From contig NZ_CP104877.1 in assembly GCF_025452095.1 (NCBI RefSeq), forward strand, positions 4,216,001-4,280,000: a stretch of 64,000 nt of DNA. Reading direction: 5' to 3'. The translations under genes and the position numbers were made by a program. Below are positions 32,069 to 39,950 of the stretch, piece by piece (position 1 is the stretch's first letter; each line of letters opens with the position of its first letter). The stretch is from Paenarthrobacter sp. JL.01a. Lineage in GTDB: Bacteria; Actinomycetota; Actinomycetes; Actinomycetales; Micrococcaceae. Below the pieces are notes generated by a model. It was not told where the DNA came from, made no database searches, and saw only the letters and a list, made by a program, of their open reading frames with translations.

Positions 32069-32356
32069 TCAGCCGCCGGCTACGGACTGGACAATCAAAA
32101 CCTCCTGGCCCGCTGCAACCTCCGTATCAAGACCATTCAAACGCCGGACCTCGTCGCCGTTCACGTAAATATTCACGAAACGGCGGAGTGCTCCGGTTTC
32201 ATCACGCAAACGCCTGGCCAGCACCGGATAATCTCCGGTCACCGAGTCCAACAACTGTCCAACGGTCACAGCGCCGTCGGCGGACGCAGTCAGATAGGAC
32301 TGTCCGCCGACGAGCGGCTGCAGGACACCAGGCAACAGGACCGTAAAGTCAGCCAC
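32069..32356 (-). CDS. MoaD/ThiS-family ubiquitin-like protein
   Basis: A 95-residue beta-grasp protein ending in S-V-A-G-G, the di-glycine tail needed for thiocarboxylation or conjugation in MoaD, ThiS and CysO. It also has V-N-I-Y-V-N-G-D-E-V-R and A-G-Q-E-V-L-I-V before it. GTG 32356 starts seven bases after the stop of the BNR-repeat gene, so they form an operon. No moa, thi or cys partner is nearby. Sulfur carrier is the known family role; the linked target here is unknown. Confidence 0.8.
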   Translation of the reverse strand: MADFTVLLPGVLQPLVGGQSYLTASADGAVTVGQLLDSVTGDYPVLARRLRDETGALRRFVNIYVNGDEVRRLNGLDTEVAAGQEVLIVQSVAGG

Positions 32357-32363
32357 AACGGGC

Positions 32364-33515
32364 CTAACCAGGTACCGGGGCGCTGGCTGCCGCGGGCTCT
32401 GCGGTCGCGCTTCCGCCCACGCTGCCAACCACGACGGCGGCGCGTACGCAGAGCACGTCCGGCAAATGCGAGGCCACTTCGGTGAAGGTCCCGCCTTCGT
32501 CGGCGCTGGCGTAGACGGAACCGCTGCGGGTTCCGAAGTACACCCCCACCGGCTCGGCAGTATCTACGGATGCTGCATCCCGGAGAACGGCGTTGTATTC
32601 GTGATCCGGCAGGCCCGCGTGCAGTTCCGTCCAGCTATTTCCGGCGTCACCGGTCCGGTGGACGCTCAGTCGGCTGCCCGGAGGGATGCGTTCACCGTCA
32701 GCTTTCAACGGAATGACCCAAGCCGTCCCTTCACGGCGCGGATGGGTCAGCATGACGAACCCGAAATCGGCAGGCAGACCCTCCGCGATGGAATCCCAGT
32801 TCTCCCCGTCATCGTCCGTACGGTACACGCCGTGATGGTTCTGCGCGTACAAACGGCCTTCGACGGCGGCATCGGCCGCGATCTTGTGGACGCACTGGCC
32901 GAACTCCGGGTTGGGATCGGGCATGAAGTAGGCAGAAATGCCCTTGTTGCGGGGCTCCCAGGAGGTCCCGCCGTCGAGGGATCTGTAGACGCCGCCCGTG
33001 CTCATGGCGATGTGGACCTTCTCTCCGGACGGGTCCACCACGATCGAGTGCGCCGCCGCGCCGCCATAGCCGGCACCCCACTCACTGCGGTGGGGGTGGT
33101 CCCACAATCCGCGGTTCAACTCAAAGTGCTCGCCGCCGTCGGTCGATTTCCAGACAGAAATGGGCTCGCAGCCTGCCCAAACCACACCGGGGCGGGACTC
33201 GGCGTCGGGATGGATCTGCCAGACCCGTTCCAGGGCGGCATCGGTGCCGTCCGGGAATTTGATGGCGCCTTGCTCGGGCTCGGTCCATGTGGCACCGAGG
33301 TCGTCTGAATGGGCCACAGTGGGCCCCCAGTGCTCTGAGCGCACCCCCACCATGATTCGTGTTTTGCCGTCCCGCGTGTCTATCCCGATGCTGGGTATCT
33401 CGCTCATCAGGAAGTGCGGACCGGAGAGGGACCATTCTTTTCGGTCCGGGCTGGTTGCCAGCCACAGGCCTTTCTTGGTTCCGATCGCCAGGACATAACT
33501 TTCTTCGGTAGCCAT
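32364..33515 (-). CDS. BNR/sialidase-like beta-propeller protein
   Basis: A 383-residue cytoplasmic-looking protein (no signal peptide) with several Asp-box/BNR motifs: S-D-D-L-G-A-T-W, S-T-D-G-G-E-H-F, S-L-D-G-G-T-S-W, D-D-D-G-E-N-W, T-G-D-A-G-N-S-W, S-A-D-E-G-G-T-F. These repeats build a six-bladed propeller as in exo-alpha-sialidases or WD40/YVTN-like proteins. Sialidase catalytic residues are not evident, so it may be a scaffold or hydrolase of other kind. ATG 33515 is chosen with GGGAC upstream. Its downstream partner is a MoaD/ThiS-like protein. Confidence 0.82.
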   Translation of the reverse strand: MATEESYVLAIGTKKGLWLATSPDRKEWSLSGPHFLMSEIPSIGIDTRDGKTRIMVGVRSEHWGPTVAHSDDLGATWTEPEQGAIKFPDGTDAALERVWQIHPDAESRPGVVWAGCEPISVWKSTDGGEHFELNRGLWDHPHRSEWGAGYGGAAAHSIVVDPSGEKVHIAMSTGGVYRSLDGGTSWEPRNKGISAYFMPDPNPEFGQCVHKIAADAAVEGRLYAQNHHGVYRTDDDGENWDSIAEGLPADFGFVMLTHPRREGTAWVIPLKADGERIPPGSRLSVHRTGDAGNSWTELHAGLPDHEYNAVLRDAASVDTAEPVGVYFGTRSGSVYASADEGGTFTEVASHLPDVLCVRAAVVVGSVGGSATAEPAAASAPVPG

Positions 33516-33606
33516 GAGTCCCATCGAACCATCGTGGGATAGGGAGGGCAATGGGTTCTTGGAGCTATGTGGAAAGCTGGCGGGCCAGTAGTCCTACACA
33601 GCGACG

Positions 33607-34374
33607 TTAGAACGTCAACCCATCGGAGATCCTGTCCGCGTGGATACGGAGTTCTTTCAAAAGCGCCGCGCGGATTGGGTCGCCGGCAGGATCATCGGCA
33701 CCAAAGCGCGACGACGGCCCGCTGACCGTGAGCGCGCAGAGGACCCGGCCCTTTGGACGGTTCACTGCGACGGCAAGCGCCGCTACCCCCATTTCCACCT
33801 CGTTCAGGCTCTGTCCGAAGCCCTCCTCCCGGACCCGGTGTACCTCCTCCAGGAACCGGGCCACGGAAGTCTTGCCCGCCGTCGTCAGCGGTTCGCCCAA
33901 GCCGTCCTGGTACAGGCGGGCGAGCTCGGCGTCCTCCCGCAGTGACAGCAGCAACTTCCCGGAGGCGGTAGCGTGCGCGGGCATCAGTGTCCCGACGCGG
34001 CTGGTAACGCGCATGATGTTGCGGGACTCTACACCGGCTACAAAACGGATCGAAGACTTCTGCAAAATGGCCAGCTGGACGGTTTCTCCCGACAGGTCGC
34101 GAAGGCTTTCCATGTAAGGCTGCGCTTTTTCGATGCAGTGCTCGATGGCGGCGGCATCGTTCGCCCCCAGCATCGCTGGCCCAAGCCGGTACTTCCGGCC
34201 CGCAGTGGATCGCTGTACGTAGCCTGCCTCAGCCAAGGTGGTAACCAGCCTGTGGGCCGTGGACATGGCGCAGCCCAACTCATTCGCCACCTCGGTGATG
34301 CCCAATTCCGGCTTTCTCTGCAGCGAGTCGAGGATCCGGAGAGCCTGCTGGACTGATTGCAACGTGTCGCTCAT
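33607..34374 (-). CDS. IclR-family regulator of the aspartate-dehydrogenase-like operon
   Basis: A 255-residue IclR protein: winged helix about 5-65 (L-G-I-T-E-V-A-N-E-L-G-C-A-M-S-T-A-H-R-L-V-T-T-L) and GAF-like effector domain (about 80-250; S-L-N-E-V-E-M-G-V-A-A-L-A-V). Divergent from the gene at 34506 with a palindromic operator between them. The effector is unknown, presumably an amino acid or dicarboxylate handled by the divergent operon. ATG 34374 is used; GTG 34395 is possible. Confidence 0.85.
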   Translation of the reverse strand: MSDTLQSVQQALRILDSLQRKPELGITEVANELGCAMSTAHRLVTTLAEAGYVQRSTAGRKYRLGPAMLGANDAAAIEHCIEKAQPYMESLRDLSGETVQLAILQKSSIRFVAGVESRNIMRVTSRVGTLMPAHATASGKLLLSLREDAELARLYQDGLGEPLTTAGKTSVARFLEEVHRVREEGFGQSLNEVEMGVAALAVAVNRPKGRVLCALTVSGPSSRFGADDPAGDPIRAALLKELRIHADRISDGLTF

Positions 34375-34388
34375 ACACTCTTCACCAA

Positions 34389-34425
34389 ATTCCACATAAA
34401 GGAATCATAAGGCAAACTATTCCTT
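34389..34425. promoter_or_regulatory. IclR operator candidate: ATTCC-N7-GGAAT plus third half-site
   Basis: ATTCC (34389-34393) and GGAAT (34401-34405) make a 17-bp palindrome. A larger one, AAGGAAT (34399-34405) with ATTCCTT (34419-34425), overlaps it. It resembles the E. coli IclR TGGAAAT/ATTTCCA type of site. Confidence 0.5.
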
Positions 34426-34505
34426 CATGCGGGCAGGACGCCTACATTTATGACCATCAGCCCTCCCTGGGAGCGGCGAGTCCCCATGGAAGATCAGGAG
34501 TGGTT

Positions 34506-35252
34506 GTGGCACGTATAGGCGTGATCGGCAGCGGCGGAATAGCAACCAGCATCGCCTCGTACGTACTGCAAGCAAAAAGCCACAACCTGGCCTTCGTTCA
34601 GGGACGCACCGTGGGCGCCGGCATAACGACCACCACCATGGCCACCGGCAAGGAGCTCCGCGGAACCGACCTGGTGGTCGAAGCCGCCCACCCGGAAGTG
34701 ATCAGGAAACATGGCGCCCGGATTCTGACGACGTCGGACCTGATGGTCCTGTCGTGCGGGGCATTGGTGGACGACGACGTCCGCGTCACCTTGGCGGAAA
34801 CGGCCAAGAAGCACGGGACCCGCTTGATCCTGCCGCACGGGGCATTGGTGGGCGTTGACAGCCACGTTTCCCAACTGTGGGAAACGGCGGCCATCGAGTT
34901 CGTCAAGTCCCCCTCCAGCCTGGAACCGGCTCCCGACCACACAGACCGGCGGACGGTCCTCTACGACGGTCCGGTGCGCGGAATCGCCGCGCTGTACCCG
35001 AGGAACGTCAACGCCATGGTGACCTACGCGCTGGCAACCGTAGGCCTGGACAACTGCCGGGCCCGACTGGTCAGCGATCCCGACGCCACGCTCGGACGTC
35101 TGGAAACCGTGGCCACAGGCGCCGATGGGTCACGCCTCCACATCATCAAAGAGCAGCCGATGAACGGCGTCTCCGGCACCGAGATGGCCGGTTCCGTGCT
35201 CGGCAGCCTGCAGAAAGCCATGGAACAGCAACCCGGGCTGGTCTTCGGATAA
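34506..35252 (+). CDS. Aspartate dehydrogenase-like NAD(P)-binding enzyme
   Basis: A 248-residue protein of the NadX/DUF108 group. The Rossmann motif is G-V-I-G-S-G-G-I-A (about residues 5-13); the C-terminal half has the aspartate dehydrogenase domain with P-R-N-V-N-A-M-V-T-Y-A-L-A and the terminal G-V-S-G-T-E-M-A-G-S-V-L-G. Family members oxidise L-aspartate to iminoaspartate. No nadA/nadC is nearby, so a catabolic role with the following MHS transporter fits better. GTG 34506 is chosen, with AGGAG five bases upstream. Confidence 0.8.
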   Translation: MARIGVIGSGGIATSIASYVLQAKSHNLAFVQGRTVGAGITTTTMATGKELRGTDLVVEAAHPEVIRKHGARILTTSDLMVLSCGALVDDDVRVTLAETAKKHGTRLILPHGALVGVDSHVSQLWETAAIEFVKSPSSLEPAPDHTDRRTVLYDGPVRGIAALYPRNVNAMVTYALATVGLDNCRARLVSDPDATLGRLETVATGADGSRLHIIKEQPMNGVSGTEMAGSVLGSLQKAMEQQPGLVFG

Positions 35253-35312
35253 CCACAACCCCAATGCGCCGCGGCAAAGACGCCGCAGCTGATCAATCAA
35301 ACGAGGTGAACT

Positions 35313-36644
35313 GTGAAGGAAATGACGTCAAACGAGGCCGCCCCGACACCAGGTACGGCACCCCGCCCGTCACTTATCAAGCTGGCAACGGCGTCGTGCG
35401 CCGGAACGGCGATCGAATACTACGACTTCCTGGCCTACGCCATTGCGGCATCCACGGTATTCAACGTGGTCTTCTTTTCCGCAACCGACCCGATCATCGG
35501 CACCCTCCTGTCTCTTGGGACATTTGCCACGGGTTTCGTTGCGCGGCCCCTGGGCGGAATCGTCATAGGGCATTTCGGTGACCGTCTGGGCCGGAAAAGG
35601 ATGCTGCTTCTGACCCTCCTTGTCATGGGAGCCTGCACAGTCCTGATCGGAGCCCTGCCGACCTACGCCCAAATCGGAGTGTGGGCTCCCATCTGCTTGG
35701 TGCTTCTGCGTCTTGTCCAAGGATTTGCGGCCGGCGGCGAATTTGCCGGCGCGGCGCTGATAGCCATCGAACACGCCCCCGCGCACAAGCGCGGCTTCTA
35801 TGGCAGTTGGACAATCCTTGGCGTGTCGATCGGAGCCCTTCTTGCCACCGGAGCCTTCGCACTCCTTGGCGGTCTGCCGAAGGATGATTTCATTTCATGG
35901 GGGTGGCGCCTGCCATTCCTTGCCAGCATCGTGATCGGCGCCATCGGCCTTCTGGTCAGGTTCGGCATCGACGAGACGCCCGCCTTCCTTGAATCCAAGC
36001 GCGGGTCCGGAGCATCGAGGCTTCCGATCCTGCAGGTCATCCGCAACCAGCCCAAAACCATCCTGCTCTCTACCGGGGCACTGATCGGGTACTCCACGTT
36101 CATCTATATCGTCTTCACATTCCTCCTCAGTTACGGCACGCAGGAGTTGGCCTTGCCCCGGACGTTGCTGCTCAACGCCTCGATGCTTGGATTGCTGTTG
36201 CAGGTGGTGACCGTCCCTGCGTGGGCGGCTCTCTCCGATCGGATCGGCCGTAAGCCCGTCATGCTTGTGGGCGGGGCTTTCCTCTTCCTCTTTGCCTTCG
36301 CCCTGTTCCCCTTGGTCCGCACACAAGAACCCGGGGTCATCCTCGCCGCCGTCGTGGTGGCCTACAGCGGGTCCGCTGCGATCCATGCCCCCATGGGGGC
36401 CTTCTTCGCGGAGCTCTTCGGCACCGGAGTCCGCTACAGCGGGATCTCCCTGGGCTACCAATTGGGCAACGTCCTGGGCGGCGGGCTTGCCCCGGTGATT
36501 GCCACCGCGCTCTTTGCCTCCAGCGGACGAAGCACGGATCCCGTTGCTATCTACCTCGCCGTGACGGCCGCGATCAGCATCCTTTGTCTTCTGGCCCTCC
36601 CCAACACAGGTCGGAAGGAAAAGCTGACATCATTCCCCGGTTAA
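35313..36644 (+). CDS. MFS metabolite:H+ symporter (MHS family)
   Basis: A 443-residue, 12-helix MHS transporter: T-A-I-E-Y-Y-D-F-L-A-Y in TM1, G-H-F-G-D-R-L-G-R-K-R after TM2 and D-R-I-G-R-K-P in the middle. It is paralogous to the transporter at 27360. Sixty bases after the aspartate-dehydrogenase-like gene, it probably imports that enzyme's substrate. GTG 35313 with GAGGTG upstream. A strong terminator follows. Confidence 0.85.
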   Translation: MKEMTSNEAAPTPGTAPRPSLIKLATASCAGTAIEYYDFLAYAIAASTVFNVVFFSATDPIIGTLLSLGTFATGFVARPLGGIVIGHFGDRLGRKRMLLLTLLVMGACTVLIGALPTYAQIGVWAPICLVLLRLVQGFAAGGEFAGAALIAIEHAPAHKRGFYGSWTILGVSIGALLATGAFALLGGLPKDDFISWGWRLPFLASIVIGAIGLLVRFGIDETPAFLESKRGSGASRLPILQVIRNQPKTILLSTGALIGYSTFIYIVFTFLLSYGTQELALPRTLLLNASMLGLLLQVVTVPAWAALSDRIGRKPVMLVGGAFLFLFAFALFPLVRTQEPGVILAAVVVAYSGSAAIHAPMGAFFAELFGTGVRYSGISLGYQLGNVLGGGLAPVIATALFASSGRSTDPVAIYLAVTAAISILCLLALPNTGRKEKLTSFPG

Positions 36645-36649
36645 GGAGC

Positions 36650-36684
36650 GCATCCGCGGCACCGCCGTCCGGTGCCGCGGATGC
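36650..36684 (+). terminator. Terminator after the MHS transporter
   Basis: Perfect 14-bp arms GCATCCGCGGCACC (36650-36663) and GGTGCCGCGGATGC (36671-36684). Confidence 0.75.
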
Positions 36685-36692
36685 AGCAGGCC

Positions 36693-36965
36693 TTACGCCT
36701 CCAGCGTCACGGTTGTGGCTCCCGGTTCGCGGGCGCCCTGCAGTTCCAGCAGTTCAGTCCGGAGCTGCGGATCGAGGGCTGCGTCCAGGACGGTCAAAGC
36801 AATCACCGTGGCTCCGTCCACCACGGCGTCGTCGGCTTCCGGCGTTATGGCGTCGGCCGTGAAGTCCGGGTGGTGCGGGACGGCGGTGCTGTTGCGGACC
36901 ACCACCATGCCGTGCACGGAAGGGAGCACCTGCGAAACATTGCCCATGTCCGCGCGCGACGAGAT
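36693..36965 (-). pseudogene. C-terminal remnant of an M20-family amidohydrolase
   Basis: About 90 residues reading S-R-A-D-M-G-N-V-S-Q-V-L-P-S-V-H and V-P-H-H-P-D-F to the stop match the end of M20 amidohydrolases (the G-N-V-S-Q/x-P-x-x-H segment holds a metal ligand). The N-terminal three quarters, including the first metal ligands, are missing. The sequence before residue S runs into antisense of a LysR remnant. Deletion remnant, probably not functional. Confidence 0.7.
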
Positions 36966-37131
36966 CATTTTGGTCCTCCCCCGCGACCGTGCAGCGCCGG
37001 AACCCGGCACCCCGGTGAAGCTCGCCGGCTACGCCCATGAGAGCTGGCTCCTGGACCAGGAAGGCAGTGTCTTTGAACGGTTAGTGCTCCAAACCTGCCA
37101 GGAGGCGGGCTTCACCCCCAAGGTCATCTGA
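36955..37131 (+). pseudogene. Internal/C-terminal remnant of a LysR-type regulator
   Basis: About 58 residues (R-D-E-I-I-L-V-L-P-R-D, then W-L-L-D-Q-E-G-S-V-F-E-R-L-V, then C-Q-E-A-G-F-T-P-K-V) match the second half of LysR substrate-binding domains. No HTH is present. It abuts the M20 remnant on the left and the serine dehydratase remnant on the right. Confidence 0.65.
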
Positions 37132-37132
37132 G

Positions 37133-37873
37133 CTCCTGCGCATTTGGGAAACCATGAAGGAGTGCGTCTCGCGCGGCTGCAGCCGCACGGAAGAGCACCT
37201 GCCCGGCAACCTGATGGTCCGCCGTCGTGCTCCCCGCCTGTATGCCGCCCTGCAAACCAAAGACGACGCGAACGATCCTTTGCGCGCCGTGGACTGGGTG
37301 AATCTGTTCGCGTTGGCCGTGAACGAAGAGAACGCCACGGGCGGGCGCGTTGTCACCGCACCCACCAACGGTGCTGCCGGAATCATCCCCGCGGTCCTTC
37401 ACTACTACATGAAGTTCACGCCGGGCGCCTCTGAAGAGCAGGTCGTCCGGTTCCTGCTGACGGCGGCAGCCATCGGCGTCCTCTTCAAGACGAACGCCTC
37501 GATCTCGGGTGCCGAGGTCGGCTGCCAGGGTGAGGTCGGGTCCGCGTGCTCCATGGCCGCCGGGGCACTGTGCGAAATCCTGGGCGGAACCCCGCAGCAG
37601 GTTGAAAACGCCGCCGAAATCGGGATCGAGCACAACCTCGGCCTGACGTGCGACCCCGTGGGCGGACTGGTTCAAATCCCCTGCATCGAACGCAACGCCA
37701 TGGCCAGCAACAAGGCCATCAACGCCGCACGGATCAGCCTTCGCGGAGACGGAATCCATCACGTCTCGTTGGACACCGCCATCAAGACCATGCGGGAGAC
37801 CGGCGCTGACATGAAGAGCAAGTACAAGGAAACCTCCCGCGGCGGCCTGGCGGTCAACGTCATCGCGTGCTGA
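37133..37873 (+). pseudogene. sdaA: 5'-truncated L-serine ammonia-lyase (iron-sulfur type)
   Basis: An open frame of about 245 codons encoding the alpha half of an L-serine dehydratase: E-C-V-S-R-G-C, V-T-A-P-T-N-G-A-A-G-I-I-P-A-V, G-A-E-V-G-C-Q-G-E-V-G-S-A-C-S-M-A-A, and the terminal K-E-T-S-R-G-G-L-A-V-N-V. The Fe-S-binding cysteines of this half are present. The N-terminal beta domain (about 200 residues) is absent and no good start signal precedes the fragment (ATG 37154 is possible). Full single-chain enzymes are about 450-480 residues, so this is most likely non-functional. Confidence 0.75.
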
Positions 37874-37887
37874 GGCAGCCCGGCGAC

Positions 37888-37916
37888 GACACCAGCGAAC
37901 TGGCTATGCTGGTGTC
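37888..37916. promoter_or_regulatory. Operator ACACCAGC-N11-GCTGGTGT at the CGNR gene start
   Basis: GACACCAGC (37888-37896) and GCTGGTGTC (37908-37916) form perfect 9-bp arms with an 11-bp spacer that includes TATGCT, a possible -10 element. It abuts ATG 37917, so the mRNA may be leaderless. A twin site lies at 39890-39918. Confidence 0.65.
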
Positions 37917-38699
37917 ATGCGTAAAAGCAGCGAAATTGCCTCAATCCCGGCCCCTGCCGCCATGCTGCTGGTCCGTGATTTCGTAAACACGGTCGAATGG
38001 CAAGAAGATGCGGACAGCTGGTCCAGCCCCCAAGACCTTGAGCGCTGGTATTCGGAACGTGCAGACATAGCCGTACGGACGCAGACTGAAGACGATCTTG
38101 CACAGGCCCGGCGCTTGCGGGAAGGTCTGCGGAATGTGCTGTTGCAGCACGCAGGTCATGAGCCGGTTGCCGGGGCGGCCACGGAACTCAATGAAGCCCT
38201 GGGGCAGATCTCACTTCGTTTTCATGTGGGTGACGGCGGTGAGCTTACTATCGGCGGAGACGACGACCTGGTAGACCCCCTGGGCTACGTCCTCTCCGCT
38301 GTGGACTCGTGCCGCGTTGGAGGGACGTGGGAACGGCTGAAGGTCTGCGCCCGCGACTCATGCAGGTGGGCCTACTGGGACGAGTCCCGTAACGGATCCG
38401 GCCGTTGGTGCTCCATGGCATGGTGCGGCAACTACGCCAAAATGCGGACGCGCAGCGGCAAGCCCCTCGCTCCGGACGAACTGTCTCCCGGGAGAGGTGA
38501 ATACCGTCCGGCCCGCCTTCTCGATGTGGCGGCCAAAGCCGGCGTTTCGATGAAGACAGTCTCCAACGTCATCAACGCAACCGGTAACGTCGCCCAGGCT
38601 ACCCGGCTGAAAGTTGAGGACGCGATCCGCGAACTCAATTACTCTCCGAACCCTGCCGCAAGCGCCCGGCGGAAATGTCATGACGATGTCTCACGATGA
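37917..38699 (+). CDS. CGNR zinc-finger regulator fused to a C-terminal LacI-type HTH
   Basis: A 260-residue protein. Residues about 15-130 resemble the ABATE stress-response domain (L-V-R-D-F-V-N-T-V-E-W). Residues about 142-180 are the CGNR-type zinc finger: C-A-R-D-S-C-R-W-A-Y-W-D-E-S-R-N then W-C-S-M-A-W-C-G-N-Y, with four Cys but CGNY in place of CGNR. Residues about 196-250 are a LacI-family helix-turn-helix (D-V-A-A-K-A-G-V-S-M-K-T-V-S-N-V-I-N) with hinge-like L-N-Y-S-P-N-P-A-A-S-A-R. LacI HTH domains are normally N-terminal and followed by a sugar-binding domain, missing here. Its end overlaps the convergent MFS gene by 65 bases. It may be a genuine fusion or a deletion product. Confidence 0.75.
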   Translation: MRKSSEIASIPAPAAMLLVRDFVNTVEWQEDADSWSSPQDLERWYSERADIAVRTQTEDDLAQARRLREGLRNVLLQHAGHEPVAGAATELNEALGQISLRFHVGDGGELTIGGDDDLVDPLGYVLSAVDSCRVGGTWERLKVCARDSCRWAYWDESRNGSGRWCSMAWCGNYAKMRTRSGKPLAPDELSPGRGEYRPARLLDVAAKAGVSMKTVSNVINATGNVAQATRLKVEDAIRELNYSPNPAASARRKCHDDVSR

Positions 38700-39840
38700 T
38701 GAAAGCCGTAGCCAGGACAAGCAGCGATGAGGTCCCCATGAGGGTCGCACCGAGTGGTGTTGTTCCGGACACTCCAATGATGCCGGGAATAGGAGATATC
38801 AATGCTGCGGCTGTGAACGTCGTGAAGCCGTATGCGGACGTTGCAGTCCCCGCCTGATCGCCCTGCTTCGCAAGGGCAATTGTTGCCGCGCAGGGAAAGA
38901 TGCCGCCACAAGCCGTCACGAAGAGCCACAGTGACGCCAAGGTCGCGGGAAGTCCCAATGGGCCCGCAATAAATAGGGCAAGAGCGGCGGTGACGGCGGC
39001 ACTGACGGAGAGCATCAGTACCCGGCTTGTTCCGAACCGCCTCACCATACGGCTGGCTACCCGTACCCCGATGAACAGACCGAGCGTTGTGCAGAAAAAG
39101 AACCCGGCGAACGCGGCCGCGGATAGGCCGTACACCCCGCGGAGCAGAAGTGGCGCACACGCAACGTAGGTATAGACGCCGGCATAGGTCCCGACACCAA
39201 GCAACAAACCATGAAGAAAGGACCGGTCCCGCAGCACTCGGCGGAGCCGGCTCCCCGAGGCTCCACGGGAATGCGTATGCGACTCCGGGAAGACGAGCAC
39301 CACCGCGACAGTGAGTATCGCGGCGACGACCGCGAGGACGAAGAACAGGCCACGCCAACCCACGACGGGCATGAGCATTGCGCCGAGCACGGGTGCTACA
39401 AGGGGCGCGCCAGTGGTCAGGAGGGTGATGCGTGAGAGTAAGGTAACGAAGGCTTCGCCGGAGGAAAGATCGCGCACGATCGCCAACACCAGTACGGCAC
39501 AGCCGCCAGCACTGACGCCCTGCAGGAATCGGAAAACAACCATTGCCATCAGGTTCGGGGAGACGGCGCAGCCCATGGAAGCCGCGGTGTAGATCGCTGC
39601 CGCCAGAAGCAGCGGTCCGCGACGGCCTACTCTGTCACTCCATGCACCAACCACTGCCTGTCCTGCGGCGAGTCCGCCCGTCATGGCCGCAAGGGTGAAC
39701 TGCACGGCGGCATCGTTCAGGTCCAACGACGCCTTCAGCTCAGGAAACCCGGGAAGGTACAGATCGATCGACAGAGGGCCGAGCGCGTCAAGCAAGCCCA
39801 GAATGACCACCAGCAAGCGGAAATTGATTCGGTCGCGCAT
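38635..39840 (-). CDS. Bcr/CflA-type MFS multidrug efflux transporter
   Basis: A 401-residue, 12-helix DHA1 transporter. The start L-G-P-L-S-I-D-L-Y-L-P-G-F-P-E-L is the Bcr/CflA hallmark, followed by G-A-W-S-D-R-V-G-R-R-G-P. Typical substrates are bicyclomycin, chloramphenicol or other drugs. I use ATG 39840 (GGGGAAC upstream); 39852 is an alternative. The last residues overlap the LacI-like end of the convergent CGNR gene and look non-native. Its promoter carries the same inverted repeat as the CGNR gene, suggesting repression by that protein. Confidence 0.85.
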   Translation of the reverse strand: MRDRINFRLLVVILGLLDALGPLSIDLYLPGFPELKASLDLNDAAVQFTLAAMTGGLAAGQAVVGAWSDRVGRRGPLLLAAAIYTAASMGCAVSPNLMAMVVFRFLQGVSAGGCAVLVLAIVRDLSSGEAFVTLLSRITLLTTGAPLVAPVLGAMLMPVVGWRGLFFVLAVVAAILTVAVVLVFPESHTHSRGASGSRLRRVLRDRSFLHGLLLGVGTYAGVYTYVACAPLLLRGVYGLSAAAFAGFFFCTTLGLFIGVRVASRMVRRFGTSRVLMLSVSAAVTAALALFIAGPLGLPATLASLWLFVTACGGIFPCAATIALAKQGDQAGTATSAYGFTTFTAAALISPIPGIIGVSGTTPLGATLMGTSSLLVLATAFIIVRHRHDISAGRLRQGSESN

Positions 39841-39889
39841 TTTGTTCCCCATCCCACCGGCACTGAAAGGAGTAGCGGCAGGTTCAGAT

Positions 39890-39918
39890 TACACCGGCAA
39901 AACGCTTACGCTGGTGTA
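39890..39918. promoter_or_regulatory. Operator twin ACACCGGC-N11-GCTGGTGT before the efflux gene
   Basis: TACACCGGC (39890-39898) and GCTGGTGTA (39910-39918): 8 of 9 arm pairs, 11-bp spacer, same arms and spacing as the site at 37888-37916. It lies 50 bp upstream of the MFS start. Confidence 0.62.
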
Positions 39919-39950
39919 GTGGGGATATATTTCCTCCGGTCCGGGACGGT

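Noticed and set aside
36645..37880. Insertion sequence as cause of the gene remnants
   Set aside because: No transposase fragment, terminal inverted repeats or target duplication are visible.
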